Source of the DNA: Burkholderiales bacterium
Lineage (GTDB): Bacteria > Pseudomonadota > Gammaproteobacteria > Burkholderiales > WYBJ01
Direction of reading: 5' to 3'
Length of the DNA stretch: 64,000 nucleotides
Assembly: GCA_022841915.1 (NCBI GenBank)
Contig: JALHQN010000001.1
Span: 806,001-870,000, forward strand
The translations under genes were made by a program, and so were the position numbers. Each line of letters starts with the position of its first letter. Within the stretch, counting starts at the first letter, position 1. Positions 10,547 to 21,785 of the stretch are shown piece after piece. Under the pieces are notes generated by a model that made no database searches, was not told the origin of the DNA, and saw nothing but the letters and a program-made list of their open reading frames with translations.

Positions 10547-11215
10547 CTAGGAGGTGCCGGGCTGCAATTCCGCAAGCACGGTGAACCCGCCTTGGACTTT
10601 GTCGCCGACGCGCGCCCTGGGTCTGGCGTCCGGGGGAAGATAGACATCGACCCGCGAGCCGAACCGTATGAAACCGAACCGCTGGCCGGTACGCAGATGC
10701 GCTCCCGGCTGCGTGTAGCAGAGAATCCGCCGCGCAATCAGGCCGGCGACCTGCACGCACGTGACATCGGCACCGCCGTCGGCACGGATCCAAAGCGCGT
10801 TGCGCTCGTTGGCTAGCGATGCCTTATCCAGCGCAGCGTTCAAGAATGCCCCCGCGTTGTACCAAACGTCGCGCACGCTGCCCTCGATCGGGCTACGGTT
10901 GGAATGGACATTGAACACGTTCATGAAGACCGACAGTCGCAACGCATCGCGCTTGAGATACGGATCCTGCACCCGCTCGACCGATACGATGCGACCATCC
11001 GCCGGAGAGATCACGAGATTGGCTCCCGCCGGGGGAGTACGCGCAGGATCGCGAAAAAACTGCAGCACGAATAAAGCGATCAGCCACAAAGGCATCGACC
11101 AGCCCCAACCGACGAACCATCCGACGGCGAGGGCAATAGTCACCGCAATCCCAATAAACGGCCATCCCTCGCGGGCGATCAAGGGATGGGGGTACAGATC
11201 ATCGACCGCGGGCAT
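10547..11215 (-). CDS. psd: Phosphatidylserine decarboxylase (short, type A)
   Basis: Converts phosphatidylserine to phosphatidylethanolamine, using a pyruvoyl group made by self-cleavage. 222 residues is the usual size of the short proteobacterial form. Two N-terminal hydrophobic segments ([20 protein letters not shown] and [12 protein letters not shown]) anchor it in the membrane. [11 protein letters not shown] contains the conserved histidine, and the self-cleavage Gly-Ser is in [11 protein letters not shown] around residue 186. Between ilvC and pssA on the same strand. Confidence 0.94.
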   Translation of the reverse strand: MPAVDDLYPHPLIAREGWPFIGIAVTIALAVGWFVGWGWSMPLWLIALFVLQFFRDPARTPPAGANLVISPADGRIVSVERVQDPYLKRDALRLSVFMNVFNVHSNRSPIEGSVRDVWYNAGAFLNAALDKASLANERNALWIRADGGADVTCVQVAGLIARRILCYTQPGAHLRTGQRFGFIRFGSRVDVYLPPDARPRARVGDKVQGGFTVLAELQPGTS

Positions 11216-11269
11216 GCTCGCCTTTCGTCGATCCCATGCACGCGCACGAAGTACGGACGGCTAGCATCA

Positions 11270-12844
<1,575 letters not shown>

Positions 12845-12873
12845 TTACGAGCGGGCCTCCCTGCAAACGCCCG

Positions 12874-14574
12874 TTAGACCAAGATCATCTCGGACAGCCC
12901 TTTGCCGCCCGGAATCATCGGATAGACGTTCTCTGCCTGGTCAGTCACGAAATCCATGAAGACCAGATCGTTTTTACGTTTGAATGCCTCGACCAACGCG
13001 CCTTCGACGTCGCCAGGCTTCTCGATACGCACCCCGATATGCCCGAAGGACTCAGCGAGCTTCACGAAATCGGGTAGCGCGTCCATGTAGGACTCGGCGT
13101 AGCGGTTGCCGTGGAAGAACTCCTGCCACTGGCGGACCATGCCCATGTAGCGGTTGTTCAGGCTCACGATCTTCAGCGGCAGACGATACTGCTTGCAGGT
13201 CGAGAGTTCCTGGATGCACATCATGATGGAAGATTCGCCCGTGACGCAGACCACGGTGTCCTTGGGATGTGCGAGCTGCGCGCCCATGGCCGACGGCATG
13301 CCGAACCCCATGGTGCCCAATCCTCCGGAGTTGATCCAGCGCCGCGGCTTCTCGAACTTGTAGAACTGCGCCGCCCACATCTGATGCTGCCCGACGTCCG
13401 AGGTCACGTAGGCCTCGCCGCGCGTCACTTCGTGCAGCTTTTGAATGACGTATTGTGGCTTGATCAGAGTGCTGGAGCGATCGTATTTCAAGCTGTCTCG
13501 CGCGCGCCACAGTTCGATCTGCGCCCACCAGGTCTTCAGCGCTGCCGCGTCGGGCTTGCCCGCCGCAGCACCGCTCATTTGCTTGGTCAACTCCTGCAGG
13601 ACATCCTTGACGTTGCCCACGATCGGCACATCGACGCGCACCCGCTTGGAGATCGACGAAGGATCGATGTCGATGTGGATGATCTTGCGCTTCTCGTCGA
13701 AGAAGTGCTTGGGATTGCCGATCACTCGGTCGTCGAACCGCGCCCCGATGGCCAGCAGCACGTCGCAGTGCTGCATCGCCATGTTGGCTTCGTAGGTGCC
13801 GTGCATGCCCAGCATGCCGAGGAACTGCGCATCGCTGGCGGGAAACGCCCCCAGCCCCATCAACGTACTGGTGCAGGGGAACCCGAGTTTGCGGACCAGT
13901 TGCGACAGCTCTTTCGATGCTTCCCCCAGAACCACGCCACCGCCGGTGTAGATCATCGGCCGCTCGGCCTTCATCAGCAGCGACAGCGCCTTCTTGATCT
14001 GCCCGGCATGCCCTTTGGTCACAGGGCTGTACGAGCGCATCTCGACGGTTTCCGGATACTCGAACTTGCACTTCGCCGCGGTGACATCCTTGGGGATATC
14101 GACCACGATGGGCCCCGGACGCCCGGTTGCCGCGAGGTAGAAGGCCTTCTTTACCGTGGTTGCGATGTCGCGCACATCCTTCACCAGGAAATTGTGCTTG
14201 ACGCAAGGCCGGGTGATGCCGACGGTATCGACCTCCTGGAAAGCATCCTGGCCAATCGCGTGTGTCGGCACCTGGCCGGTAATGATGACCATGGGGATCG
14301 AATCCATGTAGGCCGTCGCGATCCCGGTGACGGCGTTCGTCACACCAGGGCCCGAGGTCACCAAGGCGACACCGACGCGTCCGGAAGCACGGGCATACCC
14401 GTCGGCAGCATGGACGGCGGCTTGCTCGTGGCGCACCAGGATGTGCTTTACACGGTTCTGCTTGAACAGCTCATCGTAGATGAATAGGACGGCGCCCCCT
14501 GGATAACCGAAAAGGTGATCCACGCCCTCTTCCTGCAAACATCGGACTAAGATCTCTGCACCGCTGATTTCCAT
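12874..14574 (-). CDS. ilvB: Acetolactate synthase large (catalytic) subunit
   Basis: Thiamine-diphosphate and FAD enzyme that condenses pyruvate to acetolactate, first step of valine/leucine synthesis. The 566-residue product begins MEISGAEILVRCLQEEGVDH. The catalytic glutamate region VRHEQAAVHAADGYAR, the FAD segment, and the C-terminal TPP region TGESSIMMCIQELSTC...NN are present; the GE in place of the more usual GD is seen in betaproteobacterial relatives. A longer frame to 14607 exists, but the ATG at 14574 fits homologues. Leads the ilvBNC-psd-pssA-leuA run. Confidence 0.95.
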   Translation of the reverse strand: MEISGAEILVRCLQEEGVDHLFGYPGGAVLFIYDELFKQNRVKHILVRHEQAAVHAADGYARASGRVGVALVTSGPGVTNAVTGIATAYMDSIPMVIITGQVPTHAIGQDAFQEVDTVGITRPCVKHNFLVKDVRDIATTVKKAFYLAATGRPGPIVVDIPKDVTAAKCKFEYPETVEMRSYSPVTKGHAGQIKKALSLLMKAERPMIYTGGGVVLGEASKELSQLVRKLGFPCTSTLMGLGAFPASDAQFLGMLGMHGTYEANMAMQHCDVLLAIGARFDDRVIGNPKHFFDEKRKIIHIDIDPSSISKRVRVDVPIVGNVKDVLQELTKQMSGAAAGKPDAAALKTWWAQIELWRARDSLKYDRSSTLIKPQYVIQKLHEVTRGEAYVTSDVGQHQMWAAQFYKFEKPRRWINSGGLGTMGFGMPSAMGAQLAHPKDTVVCVTGESSIMMCIQELSTCKQYRLPLKIVSLNNRYMGMVRQWQEFFHGNRYAESYMDALPDFVKLAESFGHIGVRIEKPGDVEGALVEAFKRKNDLVFMDFVTDQAENVYPMIPGGKGLSEMILV

Positions 14575-14682
14575 TGCACTTCCCGGGAAAAACCGAACTC
14601 GAAACATTACCGGCAGGCTGCGTCCGGGTCAAGACAAGGTTCCAGTCCGCGCCTGTTCTTGGCCACTATCTGGCGCATTTGC

Positions 14683-14688
14683 TAAGAT
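14683..14688 (+). promoter_or_regulatory. Possible extended -10 element for the sigma-factor operon
   Basis: TGCTAAGAT (14680-14688) resembles an extended -10 (TGnTATAAT), with TTGGCC about 18 bp upstream as a weak -35. The predicted start (about 14695) would lie upstream of the inferred sigma-factor start and inside the longer open frame, supporting a start later than 14694. Sequence impression only. Confidence 0.3.
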
Positions 14689-14774
14689 CCTTCGTGGAAA
14701 AGGCAACGGAAATTCGGGGCCGGCTCATACCGCCCGGCAACCGGTGCGTTTCCCAATCAACAAGGCAAGCACAA

Positions 14775-15344
14775 CTGGCTACCCGCAAGGAACTGTCGGA
14801 TTTCCTCACCGAGGTGGAGCGGCGCGCTTACAAGCAAGCACTGTTTTCAGTGCGTGATCAATCCATCGCACTGGATATCGTGCAGGATGCGATGCTGAAA
14901 CTGGCCGAGAACTACGGCGGACGACCTGCCGAGGAACTGCCCCTGTTGTTTCAGCGCATCCTGCAGAACACGATCCGGGATCACTATCGCCGCCAGCGCG
15001 TCCGTTCGCTTTGGTTGTCGCCGCTGTCGGCACTCAAGGGATCGGCCGCGGAGGACGATGATTCCGATCCACTCGACAATCTGAGAGTCGACGACGAGAA
15101 GAGCGCCGCGGCATCGCCCGCCGGCGCGCTCGAGCAGGCGCAAACCGTTGGATTGATAGAGAAAGCGTTGGCAAGCTTGCCCCTTCGTCAACGCCAAGCC
15201 TTTTTGCTGCGTTACTGGGAAGAACTGGACGTCGCGGAAACGGCCGAGGTCATGGGGTGTTCCGCAGGCAGCGTCAAGACGCATTGCTCGCGCGCGACGC
15301 ACGCCATCGCCGCGTTCCTCAAGAGTAAGGGTTTCGAACCATGA
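14775..15344 (+). CDS. ECF-like RNA polymerase sigma factor
   Basis: Sigma-70 family protein with only regions 2 and 4. Region 2 is seen around ALDIVQDAMLKLAENY and LPLLFQRILQNTIRDHYRR; region 4 around LPLRQRQAFLLRYWEELDVAETAEVM with the helix-turn-helix CSAGSVKTHCSRA. Start is uncertain: homologues begin at a methionine corresponding to the L of LATRKELSDFL, which is encoded by CTG at 14775. Upstream in-frame alternatives are GTG at 14694 and TTG at 14574, and these would add an unconserved leader. The next gene starts inside its stop (ATGA), so the sigma factor, DUF3619, DUF3106 and RDD genes form one operon. The target regulon is unknown. Confidence 0.8.
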   Translation: MATRKELSDFLTEVERRAYKQALFSVRDQSIALDIVQDAMLKLAENYGGRPAEELPLLFQRILQNTIRDHYRRQRVRSLWLSPLSALKGSAAEDDDSDPLDNLRVDDEKSAAASPAGALEQAQTVGLIEKALASLPLRQRQAFLLRYWEELDVAETAEVMGCSAGSVKTHCSRATHAIAAFLKSKGFEP

Positions 15345-15712
15345 GCATTGGCGAAGAAGATCTGGCGGGTCGTATTGCCCGCCGACTGGACTCCGGACTG
15401 CCCAGCATCGATCAGCGCACGTCGGCTCGCCTGCGCTCGGCCCGAGAAACCGCGCTGGAAAGACTCGAATCGCAACCGGCATGGGCCGCGGCAACCGCAG
15501 GCGGAGCCGCGACCGGCAAGGGCTTCCGCAGCGAGTACAACCTGCGTCATCTGGTCTCGATCGCAACCCTTATCGCCGTGATCTGGGGCATGATTTACTG
15601 GCAAAGTGTCCAGCATGAAGAGCCTCTCGACATCGACGCGAAGTTGCTATCCGGCGATCTGCCGATCGACGCCTACCTCGATAAAGGCCTCGATGCATGG
15701 CTCACCCGCTAG
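15341..15712 (+). CDS. DUF3619 family membrane protein
   Basis: 123-residue protein beginning MSIGEEDLAGRIARRLDSGL with one transmembrane helix (HLVSIATLIAVIWGMIYW, about residues 67-85) between a charged N-terminal half and a short acidic C-terminal tail (EPLDIDAKLLSGDLPIDAYLD). This matches DUF3619, regularly found immediately after this type of sigma factor. An N-cytoplasmic, C-periplasmic anti-sigma-like role is a reasonable guess from position and topology, but no zinc-binding or known anti-sigma motif is visible. Confidence 0.75.
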   Translation: MSIGEEDLAGRIARRLDSGLPSIDQRTSARLRSARETALERLESQPAWAAATAGGAATGKGFRSEYNLRHLVSIATLIAVIWGMIYWQSVQHEEPLDIDAKLLSGDLPIDAYLDKGLDAWLTR

Positions 15713-16188
15713 CGACTCTGGCGCTGCTCCTGTGCTGTGCACTGACCGCCCCGAACCTCGCCGCGCAAACGATCCGTCCGGCATGGACTGAACTGAGCAC
15801 GAAACAGCGAGACGTCCTCGCGCCGCTGGCGCCCCAATGGAACGATTTCTCGGCGGACCAGCGCAAGCGCTGGATCGCATTGGCAGACCGCTACCCCAAG
15901 ATGAGCGCTGCCGAGCAAAAGCGGGTTCAGGAACGCATGCGGGACTGGGCCAAGCTGACACCTCAACAGAGAGAAGCTGCCCGAGCGCGATACCGAGCGT
16001 TGTCCAAATTGACTCCCGAGCAACGGCGCGCCGTCATCAGGCAATGGACTGAATCACAGGAGGCCCAGCAGGCGCTTCCAAACGAAAGTGCGCCACTCCC
16101 AGAAGCACCCGCGGAAGCGCCCGCCGCCGAGCCCTCCCGCCCGGAGGACGCGGCCGCCCCTGCCGACAAGCCGCCGGCAGCCCCATGA
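15697..16188 (+). CDS. DUF3106 family exported protein
   Basis: 163-residue protein with a signal peptide (LATLALLLCCALTAPNLAAQ) followed by tandem short repeats built around W..L...QR..L.P...W and TPQQREAARARYRALSKLTPEQR, the DUF3106 pattern, and a Pro/Ala-rich tail. The heavily charged helical repeats resemble those of periplasmic metal- or envelope-sensing proteins, though no ligand is shown. Its start overlaps the DUF3619 gene by 16 nt, so it belongs to the sigma-factor operon. Confidence 0.75.
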   Translation: MAHPLATLALLLCCALTAPNLAAQTIRPAWTELSTKQRDVLAPLAPQWNDFSADQRKRWIALADRYPKMSAAEQKRVQERMRDWAKLTPQQREAARARYRALSKLTPEQRRAVIRQWTESQEAQQALPNESAPLPEAPAEAPAAEPSRPEDAAAPADKPPAAP

Positions 16189-16213
16189 AGACGCCGCCCC
16201 TCGTATTCGCTCC

Positions 16214-16678
16214 ATGAATCCACAGCCCAACGAACTACCCTTGGCGAGTCTGCGCGTCAGGCTGATCTCGATGATTTACGAGGGATTGATCATCACGGCC
16301 GTCTTGTTCGCGGCAACCGCCCTCTTCAGCATCGCCTTCCCGGACAGTCAGGCCGAGCCGTTGCGCACCGTTCTGCGAGGCTATCTCCTGCTCGTGGCCG
16401 GGAGCTATTTCGTGTGGAGCTGGACGGGCGGTCGCCGTACGCTGCCCATGCGCACTTGGCGACTGAGCATCGTAGATCAATCAGGCGCTCCGCCCAGCCT
16501 CGCTCGCGCGACCCTCCGCTATCTTGTGGCGGCAGCGACGATTCCCCTGGGCGGCGCCGGCCTCCTCTGGGCGATCCTCGATCGAGAGCGAGCCTTCCTG
16601 CACGACCGGGTGGCAGGCACCCGACTAGTACGAGACCCCGCAGCGCCGGGCACGTCCTCCCAGCAGCCTGCGGTCTGA
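16214..16678 (+). CDS. RDD family membrane protein
   Basis: 154-residue protein with three or four hydrophobic segments (GLIITAVLFAATALFSIAF, LLLVAGSYFVWSWTGG, LRYLVAAATIPLGGAGLLWA) and the family's arginine and aspartates: ASLRVRLISMIYEGLII near the N-terminus and the C-terminal LHDRVAGTRLV. Function of RDD proteins is not settled; ion transport has been proposed for some. Start chosen at the ATG 16214 (MNPQPNELPLASLR) rather than the open frame to 16088. Last gene of the sigma-factor operon and convergent with lptG. Confidence 0.8.
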   Translation: MNPQPNELPLASLRVRLISMIYEGLIITAVLFAATALFSIAFPDSQAEPLRTVLRGYLLLVAGSYFVWSWTGGRRTLPMRTWRLSIVDQSGAPPSLARATLRYLVAAATIPLGGAGLLWAILDRERAFLHDRVAGTRLVRDPAAPGTSSQQPAV

Positions 16679-16691
16679 TTCGGCCAGCCGG

Positions 16692-17765
16692 CTAGCGTCG
16701 CTCGATCAACCACATCATCGCGAATGCTGCCAGCAGAAAGGTCGCCGAGGGCAGCAAGGCGCTCAGCGCCACAGGCCACTCGTAGATCGATCCCGCGTAG
16801 CCGACCAGCCGGTTGAGCAAGTGGAAACCCACGCCGAGCATGATGCCGGTGAAGATTTTCGTGCCTATGCCGCCGCCTCGTCGCTGCAGATGGGCGAAAG
16901 GCAGGGCCAGGATCATCATCACCACCACGGCCAGCGGGTAGGTGAATTTGGTCCACAGCGCGATCTCGTAGCGTGCGGACTGCTGCCGGCTCTCGCGCAG
17001 GTGCTCCACGTAATTGAACAAGTCCCGAGCCGAGCGCTGTTCCGGATCGACGAGCAACACGTTCAAGATCGAGGGCGTGAGCACCGAGACCCAGTACGTG
17101 CGGTCAAGGCGCTCGACGCGCGTCCTGTCGTTCTCGAAAACGGTCTTGACCACGTCCTCGAGCAACCAGCGCTCGTCGGGCTGATACGTGCCGCGCTTGG
17201 CCAGGCTGATCGAGACCAGTCGATGCTCTTTGTCGAAGTCGAAAATTCGCACGCCGGCGAGGCTGGAGTCGGGCAAGGGCTGCTGCACGTTGACGAAGCT
17301 GCGGGCCTCCTTGATCCATAGTCCCGAGCGAAAGTCGCTGGCAACGACGCCGGTTTTCGCATGCACACGCAGTCGCTGGGCCGCCTGCTCGGCCGCCGGG
17401 GCGACGAACTCGCCGATGAGAAAACTCGTGATCGCCAGCAGCACTCCGATCATCGCGAGCAGGCCGGCAAAACGGACGACCGAAACGCCGGACACGCGAA
17501 TCACCGTGTACTCCGAACTCGCCGCCAGTTGCGCGAGGGCGAAGATCGTCCCGATGAGGACGGCGATCGGGAACAATTCGTAGACGCGGCCCGGTATCGA
17601 CAACAGGACATAGCTGAGAATCTGCGGCAGGCGGTAATTGCCCTGACCGAAGTCTTTCAACTCGCGAATCACATCGAGCAAGGCGAAGAGACTCACGAGC
17701 GCAGCGAATACGAACGCCGTCGCAGTCAGGATTTCCGCCGTGATATAGCGCCGGATGAGTCTCAT
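16692..17765 (-). CDS. lptG: LPS export ABC transporter permease LptG
   Basis: Inner-membrane permease of the LptB2FG complex that extracts lipopolysaccharide and feeds it to LptC/LptA. 357 residues with three N-terminal and three C-terminal transmembrane helices around a periplasmic beta-jellyroll domain; the N-terminus MRLIRRYITAEILTATAFVF and the segment RELKDFGQGNY are typical of LptG. It overlaps the end of lptF by 4 nt, indicating translational coupling. Confidence 0.94.
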   Translation of the reverse strand: MRLIRRYITAEILTATAFVFAALVSLFALLDVIRELKDFGQGNYRLPQILSYVLLSIPGRVYELFPIAVLIGTIFALAQLAASSEYTVIRVSGVSVVRFAGLLAMIGVLLAITSFLIGEFVAPAAEQAAQRLRVHAKTGVVASDFRSGLWIKEARSFVNVQQPLPDSSLAGVRIFDFDKEHRLVSISLAKRGTYQPDERWLLEDVVKTVFENDRTRVERLDRTYWVSVLTPSILNVLLVDPEQRSARDLFNYVEHLRESRQQSARYEIALWTKFTYPLAVVVMMILALPFAHLQRRGGGIGTKIFTGIMLGVGFHLLNRLVGYAGSIYEWPVALSALLPSATFLLAAFAMMWLIERR

Positions 17766-18841
17766 CGGAGCTTGCGGCGCAGCGAAAAGACGGAGACCCG
17801 CCAGTACAAGAGGGCGGCCAGAACGGCCAACATCAGCGCGTGCAGGCCGAACATGGCGACACCCAGGCCGATGCGCCCTTGAGCCACCCAGGCTTGCACC
17901 ACGCTCATGCAGTTGCTGTACAGCACGTAGACCAAGAGGGCGAACACCAGATTCATGGACCGTCCGCCGCGCGGATTGACGAAAGCCAGCGGCACGGCGA
18001 GCAAAGCGAGGATCAGGGCCGATATGGGCAGACCGATGCGCCAGGAAAGTTCGCCGTGTGCGTGCCGGGTATTGAGCGCCAGCAGCTCCGGCGTGCTGAG
18101 TGATTTCACCGTAGGCAGTTCGCGCTTGGCCTCGTACGCTTCGATGCGCATCGCGTAGCGCTCGAAGCGCGTGATGCGAAATTCGGCCGATCCCGGCGTA
18201 CCCTCGTAGCGGCTCCCGTTGAGCAGCACGAGGAAACGATCTCCGTTCGGCGCCGTCTCCTGATAGCCGCGGCTCGCGACCATCACGCCTTCACGCTGGT
18301 GCTGCATGGATCGAACAAACACGTTGCCGACGAGATTGACTTCGTCCTCCAGGTTCTCGACGAAAAACACCCGTTCCGCTTGCCTGGACTCTCGAAATAC
18401 CCCGGGTGCGACCCCGGACACCTCGTCACGCGCATTGAGCTGCACCCGATATTCGTCGGCAAGCCGCACCGACCATGGCGACAGGAACACGGACAGCAGG
18501 CCGATGGTGATGACCAGGGGCGCGGCGAAGATCATCACGGGCCGCAGAAAAGCGAACAGGCTCATGCCCGAGCTGAACCAGACGATCATCTCCGAATCCC
18601 GATAGCTGCGCGTGAGGGGCATCAGTACCGAGATGAACAGCGTCAGCGAGAGCAGAATCGGAAAGTAACCCAGCGCGCTGAAGCCGAGCATTGCGAGTAC
18701 GGCGTCGACCGCAAGCGACCCTGAAGCGGCTTGTCCCAGATAACGGATGAACTGGGTCGTCAGCGTGATCGCCACCAGCACGAGGAAAACCCCCAGTGCG
18801 GCCGAAGCAAACTCGCGCAAGAGCGCCCGGCGAAAGATCAT
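17762..18841 (-). CDS. lptF: LPS export ABC transporter permease LptF
   Basis: Partner permease of LptG. 359 residues, N-terminus MIFRRALLREFASAALGVFLVL, conserved TTQFIRYLGQAASG segment, three helices on each side of a periplasmic domain (about residues 130-260), and the C-terminal helix GLHALMLAVLAALLYW. Divergent from pepA, the standard betaproteobacterial arrangement. The 186-bp spacer to pepA must hold both promoters. Confidence 0.94.
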   Translation of the reverse strand: MIFRRALLREFASAALGVFLVLVAITLTTQFIRYLGQAASGSLAVDAVLAMLGFSALGYFPILLSLTLFISVLMPLTRSYRDSEMIVWFSSGMSLFAFLRPVMIFAAPLVITIGLLSVFLSPWSVRLADEYRVQLNARDEVSGVAPGVFRESRQAERVFFVENLEDEVNLVGNVFVRSMQHQREGVMVASRGYQETAPNGDRFLVLLNGSRYEGTPGSAEFRITRFERYAMRIEAYEAKRELPTVKSLSTPELLALNTRHAHGELSWRIGLPISALILALLAVPLAFVNPRGGRSMNLVFALLVYVLYSNCMSVVQAWVAQGRIGLGVAMFGLHALMLAVLAALLYWRVSVFSLRRKLR

Positions 18842-19027
18842 CGCCGCCCGCCTTTTGACTTGACGCTCTGTATGCTCCGATAATTCAGCAAAATGCCGGC
18901 AGGGAAATCGCGCTAGCCTCAGGGAGGCTGCCGAGGGATGATGACCACCCTCCCGACGGCGTCAGCCGACTAGCAATCAGACCTCTGTCTGTTAGTGGCT
19001 TCAAATCGCTCGCCGCAGGAGAGCACA

Positions 19028-20539
19028 GTGGAATTTAGCATAAAAAGTGGTGCCCCCGAGAAGCAGCGGACGGCCTGCATCGTCGTCGGAGTCTTCGAGC
19101 CGCGTAAGCTGTCCTCGTCAGCTGAATCGGTCGATCGCGTTGCGAAAGGGCAGCTCTCCGATATCCTGCGCCGCGGCGACATGGAAGGCAAGCTGGGCTC
19201 CACCCTGCTTCTGCACAATGTGCAAAACCTGCTGTCCGACCGAGTGCTCCTCGTCGGCCTCGGACGCGAGCGCGAATTTCGCGACAAGGAGTACCGCGAC
19301 GCCTGCCGGGCAGCCATCCGCACCCTGAACGATACTGGCTCGATGGAAGCCGTCGTGTTCCTCACCGAGTTGCCTGTGCGGCGGCGGACCATGGAATGGA
19401 AGGTCGCGCAGGCCGCACTCGTCGCAAGTGAAGCCCTCTACCGCTTCGATCAGCTCAAGAGCAAACCGAGCGAGATGCGTCGCCCCTTGCGCAAGCTGAC
19501 CCTCACCGTGAGCCGTCGCTCGGAACTGTCGGCCGGGGAATTGGCCCTGAGCCAGGCCCAGGCAGTGGCCCACGGCATGGGGCTGGCGAAGGACCTCGGC
19601 AACCTGCCGCCCAACTTGTGCACGCCCTCCTATCTCGCGGATCGCGCCTTGGAGATCGCCAAGGCGGGCGGGATGAATTGCGAAGTCCTCGACACCGCCG
19701 ACATGGAGAAGCTCGGCATGGGCGCCCTGCTCGCCGTGGCACGCGGCTCGGCGCAGCCGCCCAAACTCATCGTCCTGCACTACGAAGGCGCCCAGGACGG
19801 TTCGGCACCGGTGGCCCTGATCGGCAAGGGGGTCACCTTCGATACGGGGGGCATTTCGCTCAAGCCGGCCGCCGAGATGGACGAGATGAAGTTCGACATG
19901 TGCGGCGCAGCCGCCGTGCTCGGCACCATGCAGGCCGTCGCCGAGATGCGCTTGCCGCTCAATGTCGTCGCGCTGATTCCGGCCACCGAAAACATGCCCG
20001 GAGGGCGTGCGACCAAGCCCGGCGATATCGTCACCACGCTCTCGGGCCAGAGCGTGGAGATCCTCAACACCGATGCCGAGGGCAGACTCATCCTTTGCGA
20101 CACGATGACCTACGCGGAGCGCTTCAAGCCGGCTGCTGTCATCGACATCGCGACGCTCACCGGCGCCTGCGTGATCGCGCTCGGGCATGTTGCAGCCGGT
20201 CTGTTCGCCAACGACGACGCCCTGGCGCGCGAGGTGCTCGCTGCGGGCGACATCGCCTACGATCGAGCCTGGCACATGCCGCTGTGGGACGACTACCAAG
20301 AGCAGCTGCGAAGCAACTTCGCCGACATGGCCAACATCGGCGGCCGCCCGGCGGGCAGCATCACCGCGGCCTGCTTCCTTTCCCGGTTCGCCAAGAACTT
20401 TCGCTGGGCGCATCTCGACATCGCCGGCGTCGCCTGGAAGTCCGGCCGCGAGAAAGGCTCCACCGGACGCCCGGTACCGCTGCTGGCGCAATTCCTGATC
20501 GATCGCGCCCGCGATCATGCGGAGACCCTGGCGAAGTGA
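19028..20539 (+). CDS. pepA: Leucyl aminopeptidase (M17)
   Basis: Cytoplasmic dizinc/manganese aminopeptidase; in E. coli PepA also binds DNA. 503 residues from a GTG start at 19028, which has AGGAGA just upstream and yields MEFSIKSGAPE. The signature NTDAEGRL is at about residue 347; metal ligands also lie in GKGVTFDTGGISLKP (about 266) and the catalytic arginine in the signature. A longer frame to 18995 lacks a ribosome site and homology. holC begins within its stop codon. Confidence 0.96.
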   Translation: MEFSIKSGAPEKQRTACIVVGVFEPRKLSSSAESVDRVAKGQLSDILRRGDMEGKLGSTLLLHNVQNLLSDRVLLVGLGREREFRDKEYRDACRAAIRTLNDTGSMEAVVFLTELPVRRRTMEWKVAQAALVASEALYRFDQLKSKPSEMRRPLRKLTLTVSRRSELSAGELALSQAQAVAHGMGLAKDLGNLPPNLCTPSYLADRALEIAKAGGMNCEVLDTADMEKLGMGALLAVARGSAQPPKLIVLHYEGAQDGSAPVALIGKGVTFDTGGISLKPAAEMDEMKFDMCGAAAVLGTMQAVAEMRLPLNVVALIPATENMPGGRATKPGDIVTTLSGQSVEILNTDAEGRLILCDTMTYAERFKPAAVIDIATLTGACVIALGHVAAGLFANDDALAREVLAAGDIAYDRAWHMPLWDDYQEQLRSNFADMANIGGRPAGSITAACFLSRFAKNFRWAHLDIAGVAWKSGREKGSTGRPVPLLAQFLIDRARDHAETLAK

Positions 20540-20979
20540 CCAGTATCGATTTCTATACCAACGTCGAGGACAAGCACGACTTGGCCCGCAAGCTGTGCGC
20601 CAAAGCCTTCGCTAGTCGCGCCCGCATGATGCTCTGGCTGCCCGATCAGGCCGCTTGCCAGCGCCTGTCGAGATCGATTTGGAGTTTGCCGCCCACGGGC
20701 TTCATTCCCCACTGCGGCGCCCAGGATCCACTGGCCGCCAAGACCCCCATCATCCTGGATTGCGAGGCAGGCCCCTTTCCCCATGACGAAGTGTTGGTGA
20801 ATCTTCGCAGCGAGGTTCCGCCGTTCTTCAGCCGCTTCCAGCGCATGATCGAGATCGTCAGCGCTACCGACGAAGACGACAAGCGCGAGGCACGCAGCCG
20901 CTTCCGTCATTACCGGGATCGCGGCTACGAAATGCGGACCCACGACATGACCCTGGTCTCGAACGCGGCGACCGGCTGA
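20536..20979 (+). CDS. holC: DNA polymerase III chi subunit
   Basis: Clamp-loader accessory subunit that binds SSB and links the polymerase III holoenzyme to single-stranded DNA. 147 residues from GTG at 20536, which overlaps the pepA stop as GTGA. The N-terminus [19 protein letters not shown], and [29 protein letters not shown], are characteristic of the chi fold. Position between pepA and valS is conserved in proteobacteria. Confidence 0.92.
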   Translation: MTSIDFYTNVEDKHDLARKLCAKAFASRARMMLWLPDQAACQRLSRSIWSLPPTGFIPHCGAQDPLAAKTPIILDCEAGPFPHDEVLVNLRSEVPPFFSRFQRMIEIVSATDEDDKREARSRFRHYRDRGYEMRTHDMTLVSNAATG

Positions 20980-21026
20980 GTAACGCCCCGGACGACCCGG
21001 CAAAACCCAAGCATTCGACCCGATCC

Positions 21027-21785
21027 ATGAGCCAGGAAGACATCGACAACCAGGAACTGATGCGCAAGGTCGATGCCTTGCTCGGCAAGCACCGCGGGAG
21101 CGCGGAGGAATCGGAAGCCGCGTCATCGCCGATCTCGCCGCTCGCTGACGCCGCCCTGCAGCCGATGACAATCGCGCCGACTCCCCTTCCCGAACCAGGC
21201 GCTCCAATCGCCTCAACGACATCCAGTCATTCCGATGCCCAACCGACGGGCCCGTTGAAGACGGATTCTTCCACCCAGAATGAAGTCATGAGCGCCCCCG
21301 CGGACGATGACATCGACATCCCCGTATTGACGGAGGTGGTTCTGCCTGCATCGCCCTTGTTCAGCGAGCCGCAGGCGCCCGCCGCCGAGGGCGAGTCCGA
21401 TGCAGTGCTTGCCCATGAGCAAGACATTCCTCCGGAGCCTGCAGAACACACGCAAGCGCCTTCGGTGATTACCCGCGTCCAGACGCAGAATCTCGAACAT
21501 CAGGTTTATCTGAAGCTCAAGACGAGCCTCGACGAGCAGATCGCGCAAGTCATCGAATCTCGGTTCGCACCGGCCATCGGCGGCGCGCTCAATCAGGCGA
21601 TCGAACGCATGGCGCAGGAGTTGGAAGGACGCATTGCGGCCACGGTGCAATCGGCGCTGCGCCAGGCGCTCGTCGCCCCGACGCCGCAAGCAGCACCCGA
21701 AACACCCGCAGCAGATGCGGCCTTGCCCGCCGCCCCTGCAAAGCCGTCCCGTATAATCGCCGCCTTTCCCACCCGATCGCCCACC
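21027..21785 (+). CDS. DUF2486-like acidic coding segment in frame with valS
   Basis: A 253-codon open stretch beginning [20 protein letters not shown], with a Pro/Ala/Glu-rich low-complexity middle, the motif [13 protein letters not shown] (about residues 93-105) typical of DUF2486-type betaproteobacterial proteins that usually precede valS, and a C-terminal amphipathic helical part ([21 protein letters not shown]). Normally this is a separate gene. Here no stop codon separates it from valS, so the frame reads straight into MELAKSFEP. Whether it is made as a fusion or marks a frameshifted stop cannot be told from the sequence. Function unknown. Confidence 0.6.
21752..21757 (+). promoter_or_regulatory. 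Possible -10 element for valS
   Basis: A perfect TATAAT sits 28 bp upstream of the valS ATG inside GC-rich coding sequence. No convincing -35 is present at 16-18 bp. It would give a leader of about 20 nt. Its TAA falls in another reading frame and could be the ancestral stop of the upstream gene. Confidence 0.35.
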
